Shown: positions 63,401-64,000 of the stretch, piece after piece
Numbering within the stretch: the stretch's first letter is position 1
Layout: the number at the start of each line of letters is the position of its first letter
Origin: Acidovorax sp. NB1
GTDB lineage: Bacteria; Pseudomonadota; Gammaproteobacteria; Burkholderiales; Burkholderiaceae_C
Assembly (NCBI RefSeq): GCF_005405905.1
Contig: NZ_BJHU01000057.1
Coordinates: 248,001 to 312,000 of the forward strand
DNA length: 64,000 nucleotides
Direction: 5' to 3'
Notes under the pieces: generated by a model
Told to the model about the DNA's origin: nothing
What the model saw: only the letters and a program-made list of their open reading frames with translations
Databases searched by the model: none
Program-made: the position numbers and the translations under genes

Positions 63401-64000
63401 GCACCTTCATGAACATCTGCCGGTAGCGCAGGCCCGCATTGATGGCCACCACCAGCAGGCCGATGACCACAGCCACCACCGCCACGGCCACAGCGAGCGA
63501 GGTGCTTTCGGCAGCGGCTAGCAGCACCAGTTCATCGGGTGCGTCGGTGAACCGCAGCGCCGCCATGCCCGTGTAGTGCATGCCCGCAATCGCCAGGCCC
63601 ATCACCGCCCCGGCCGCGCTGTTCAGGTACAAGGGGCGCCACTGCACCACACGCTCCAGCCCGAAGCGCACCCACAGCGCCACGATGGCCAGCAGCACCG
63701 CCACCAGCACCGAGGCCACAAACCCCCAGGGGTCGTAGCGCATTACCGTGGCCCACTGCGAGGCGGCCATGCCGATGTAGTGCATGGCGCCAATGCCCGC
63801 ACCCACCAGCACCCCGCCCACCACCAGGGCCATGCGGCCGACCGTGCGGCGCATCAGGAGCCCCAGCGCAATCCACGAGGCGAGCACGCTGGGCAGCATG
63901 GACACCACCGTGGTGGCCGCATCAAATTGCCCGCGCGCGCACACGGCAAAGGCCAGCATGCCGATGAAGTGCATGGCCCAGATGCCCCCGCCCAGCGCCA
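60429..64000 (-). CDS. MHYT-PAS hybrid sensor histidine kinase with receiver and HPt (5' end beyond window)
   Basis: At least 1190 residues are visible, and the frame is open to the window edge, where GGGIWAMHFIGM shows that the MHYT domain continues. Order (from the first in-window Met): MHYT membrane sensor (MHFIGM, MHYIGM, MHYTGM; 1-190), three PAS/PAC modules (about 195-580), HisKA with His in FLANMSHEIRTPMN (about 595), HATPase (LLGNALKFT, DTGIGI, GGTGLGTTIS), receiver with Asp in LVLMDLQMPGMDG (about 876), HPt with HRLRGAAGN (about 1035). MHYT domains are thought to sense O2, CO or NO through bound copper. It is coupled by ATGA to the HD-GYP regulator. Confidence 0.93.
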   Translation of the reverse strand, partial: ALGGGIWAMHFIGMLAFAVCARGQFDAATTVVSMLPSVLASWIALGLLMRRTVGRMALVVGGVLVGAGIGAMHYIGMAASQWATVMRYDPWGFVASVLVAVLLAIVALWVRFGLERVVQWRPLYLNSAAGAVMGLAIAGMHYTGMAALRFTDAPDELVLLAAAESTSLAVAVAVVAVVIGLLVVAINAGLRYRQMFMKVRQSESRLRAIAETTVDGIVMIDAQGVVQSFNAAAEHILGWPAAEVLGQNVSMLMPEPDRSLHDGYLQRYLGGQGGGVVGGSSREVRAVRRDGSTVPIRISVGRVQLDGDPLFVGFIGDLSQRHAMEQELRDSEQRLRSLMDNIPGVSFRCRYDADWTMLFISDAVTALTGWAPEDFLEGRVNFTQLTVPDEVPRLWNEVSAAIALRRPYHVEFGLVDRQGRMRWVSESGRPVVGAGGEVQWIDGVIMDMTGFKERNAEFESTVRAIDRALAVAEFDLQGHVITANANFRELMDYRLDEIVGQHHRMFCEPAYAQSAAYAEFWQQLREGRLDGGEYLRLGRDGRRIWIQATYNPIFDAQGRPFKVVKFATDLTQRRAMEHELRAAKDRAEQAAAARSTFLANMSHEIRTPMNAIIGFTEALLDTPMDAQQRRHLGTVQHSARSMLRLLNDILDTAKLEKGAVELEIADFSLPEVCDQILASLRIHAAKKRLELQCLTTEQVPPYLRGDALRLQQVLLNLLGNALKFTQRGHVLLRLDYRDGTLVVEVEDTGIGIAAQHLDRIFDPFAQADASTTRQFGGTGLGTTISRQLVELMGGSISVRSTLGVGTTFTVCLPLPLGQATEAVATTSHAVQLPPLRILAVDDVPANIELLQIHLDKGRHQTTVARDGEEAVAAFQSGRFDLVLMDLQMPGMDGLEATRRMRAFEQEQRRKPVPVIALSASVLEQDRRNARAAGMDGFASKPLEPARLFREIARVLKLQPDPATSGWGALTAASSLASLAPVPSPTAQAHTAIDWERGTRLWGQRALLRDAIARFVGDYEATPATLQALVARHDMDGARALAHRLRGAAGNLALAPMQTLAQRIEEAAHTLDRTALGSLVPALPAALLAVQQALAQELDAATASAPGVGQHMPLAPAQRAQADAAAQALQQALARSELAQPPLDELAQLLPADAMERLQEAIDTFDFDQALAQLQQLRTHWIDAPTENPV

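Noticed and set aside
61422..63521. 699-residue plus-strand open frame opposite the hybrid kinase
   Set aside because: It is a GC-driven shadow of the kinase reading frame, with biased composition and no recognisable motif.

Overview
The window is GC-rich, gene-dense chromosomal DNA from a beta-proteobacterium, most likely Comamonadaceae (Acidovorax-like). This is inferred from four things: orphan Bug-type tripartite tricarboxylate receptors (three here), beta-proteobacterial porin and AcoR types, a bcsD/bcsP-type cellulose operon, and a short interspersed repeat containing TAGCTAT that I associate with this family. No rRNA, tRNA, CRISPR array, phage or insertion sequence was recognised. Seven gene pairs share an ATGA stop/start overlap, so translational coupling is common.

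Layout. 0-5.6 kb: tail of an unknown gene, pyrF, a LysR/Bug-receptor/aspartoacylase-like unit, and a thioesterase-DMT pair read the other way. 5.6-12.3 kb: a chemoreceptor behind a candidate FNR-type promoter, then an aldehyde dehydrogenase/DUF779 unit divergent from an AcoR-like sigma54 activator. 12.3-18.9 kb: an EnvZ/OmpR-like two-component pair divergent from an exported esterase, then uvrA. 18.9-26.3 kb: an AraC regulator, MFS exporter, ssb, two membrane proteins including a BI-1/YccA protein, and a lipoprotein with a duplicated architecture. 26.4-37.2 kb: the cellulose operon bcsD-bcsP-bcsQ-bcsA-bcsB-bcsC on the minus strand. 37.6-38.7 kb: mnmA. 38.7-48.0 kb: a catabolic island with two LysR regulators, a PrpF/GalD-like isomerase, two Bug receptors, a porin and tcuA-tcuB, probably for tricarballylate/aconitate-type tricarboxylates. 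48.0-50.2 kb: a bufferin (copper-binding RiPP) unit, with a Cys-rich precursor and a fused MNIO(DUF692)-DUF2063 protein behind an ECF-sigma-like promoter. 50.2-57.2 kb: Nudix, DMT, LysR, GNAT, riboflavin synthase, phytase-like and MATE genes. 57.2-64.0 kb: L,D-transpeptidase, Tat-exported flavoprotein, and a large hybrid kinase coupled to an HD-GYP response regulator.

The most interesting items are: (1) the bufferin unit, with its enzyme and partner fused in one chain and a GTAACC-N16-CGAA promoter in front; (2) a family of about nine 50-75 bp repeats that lie at gene ends or inside genes and supply C-terminal or internal residues to several proteins; (3) a three-tier 75-nt hairpin between the aldehyde dehydrogenase and DUF779 genes; (4) clear operator architectures beside the OmpR-like regulator and the isomerase-side LysR; (5) the tricarballylate-type island with Bug receptors where the classical tcu locus has the transporter TcuC.
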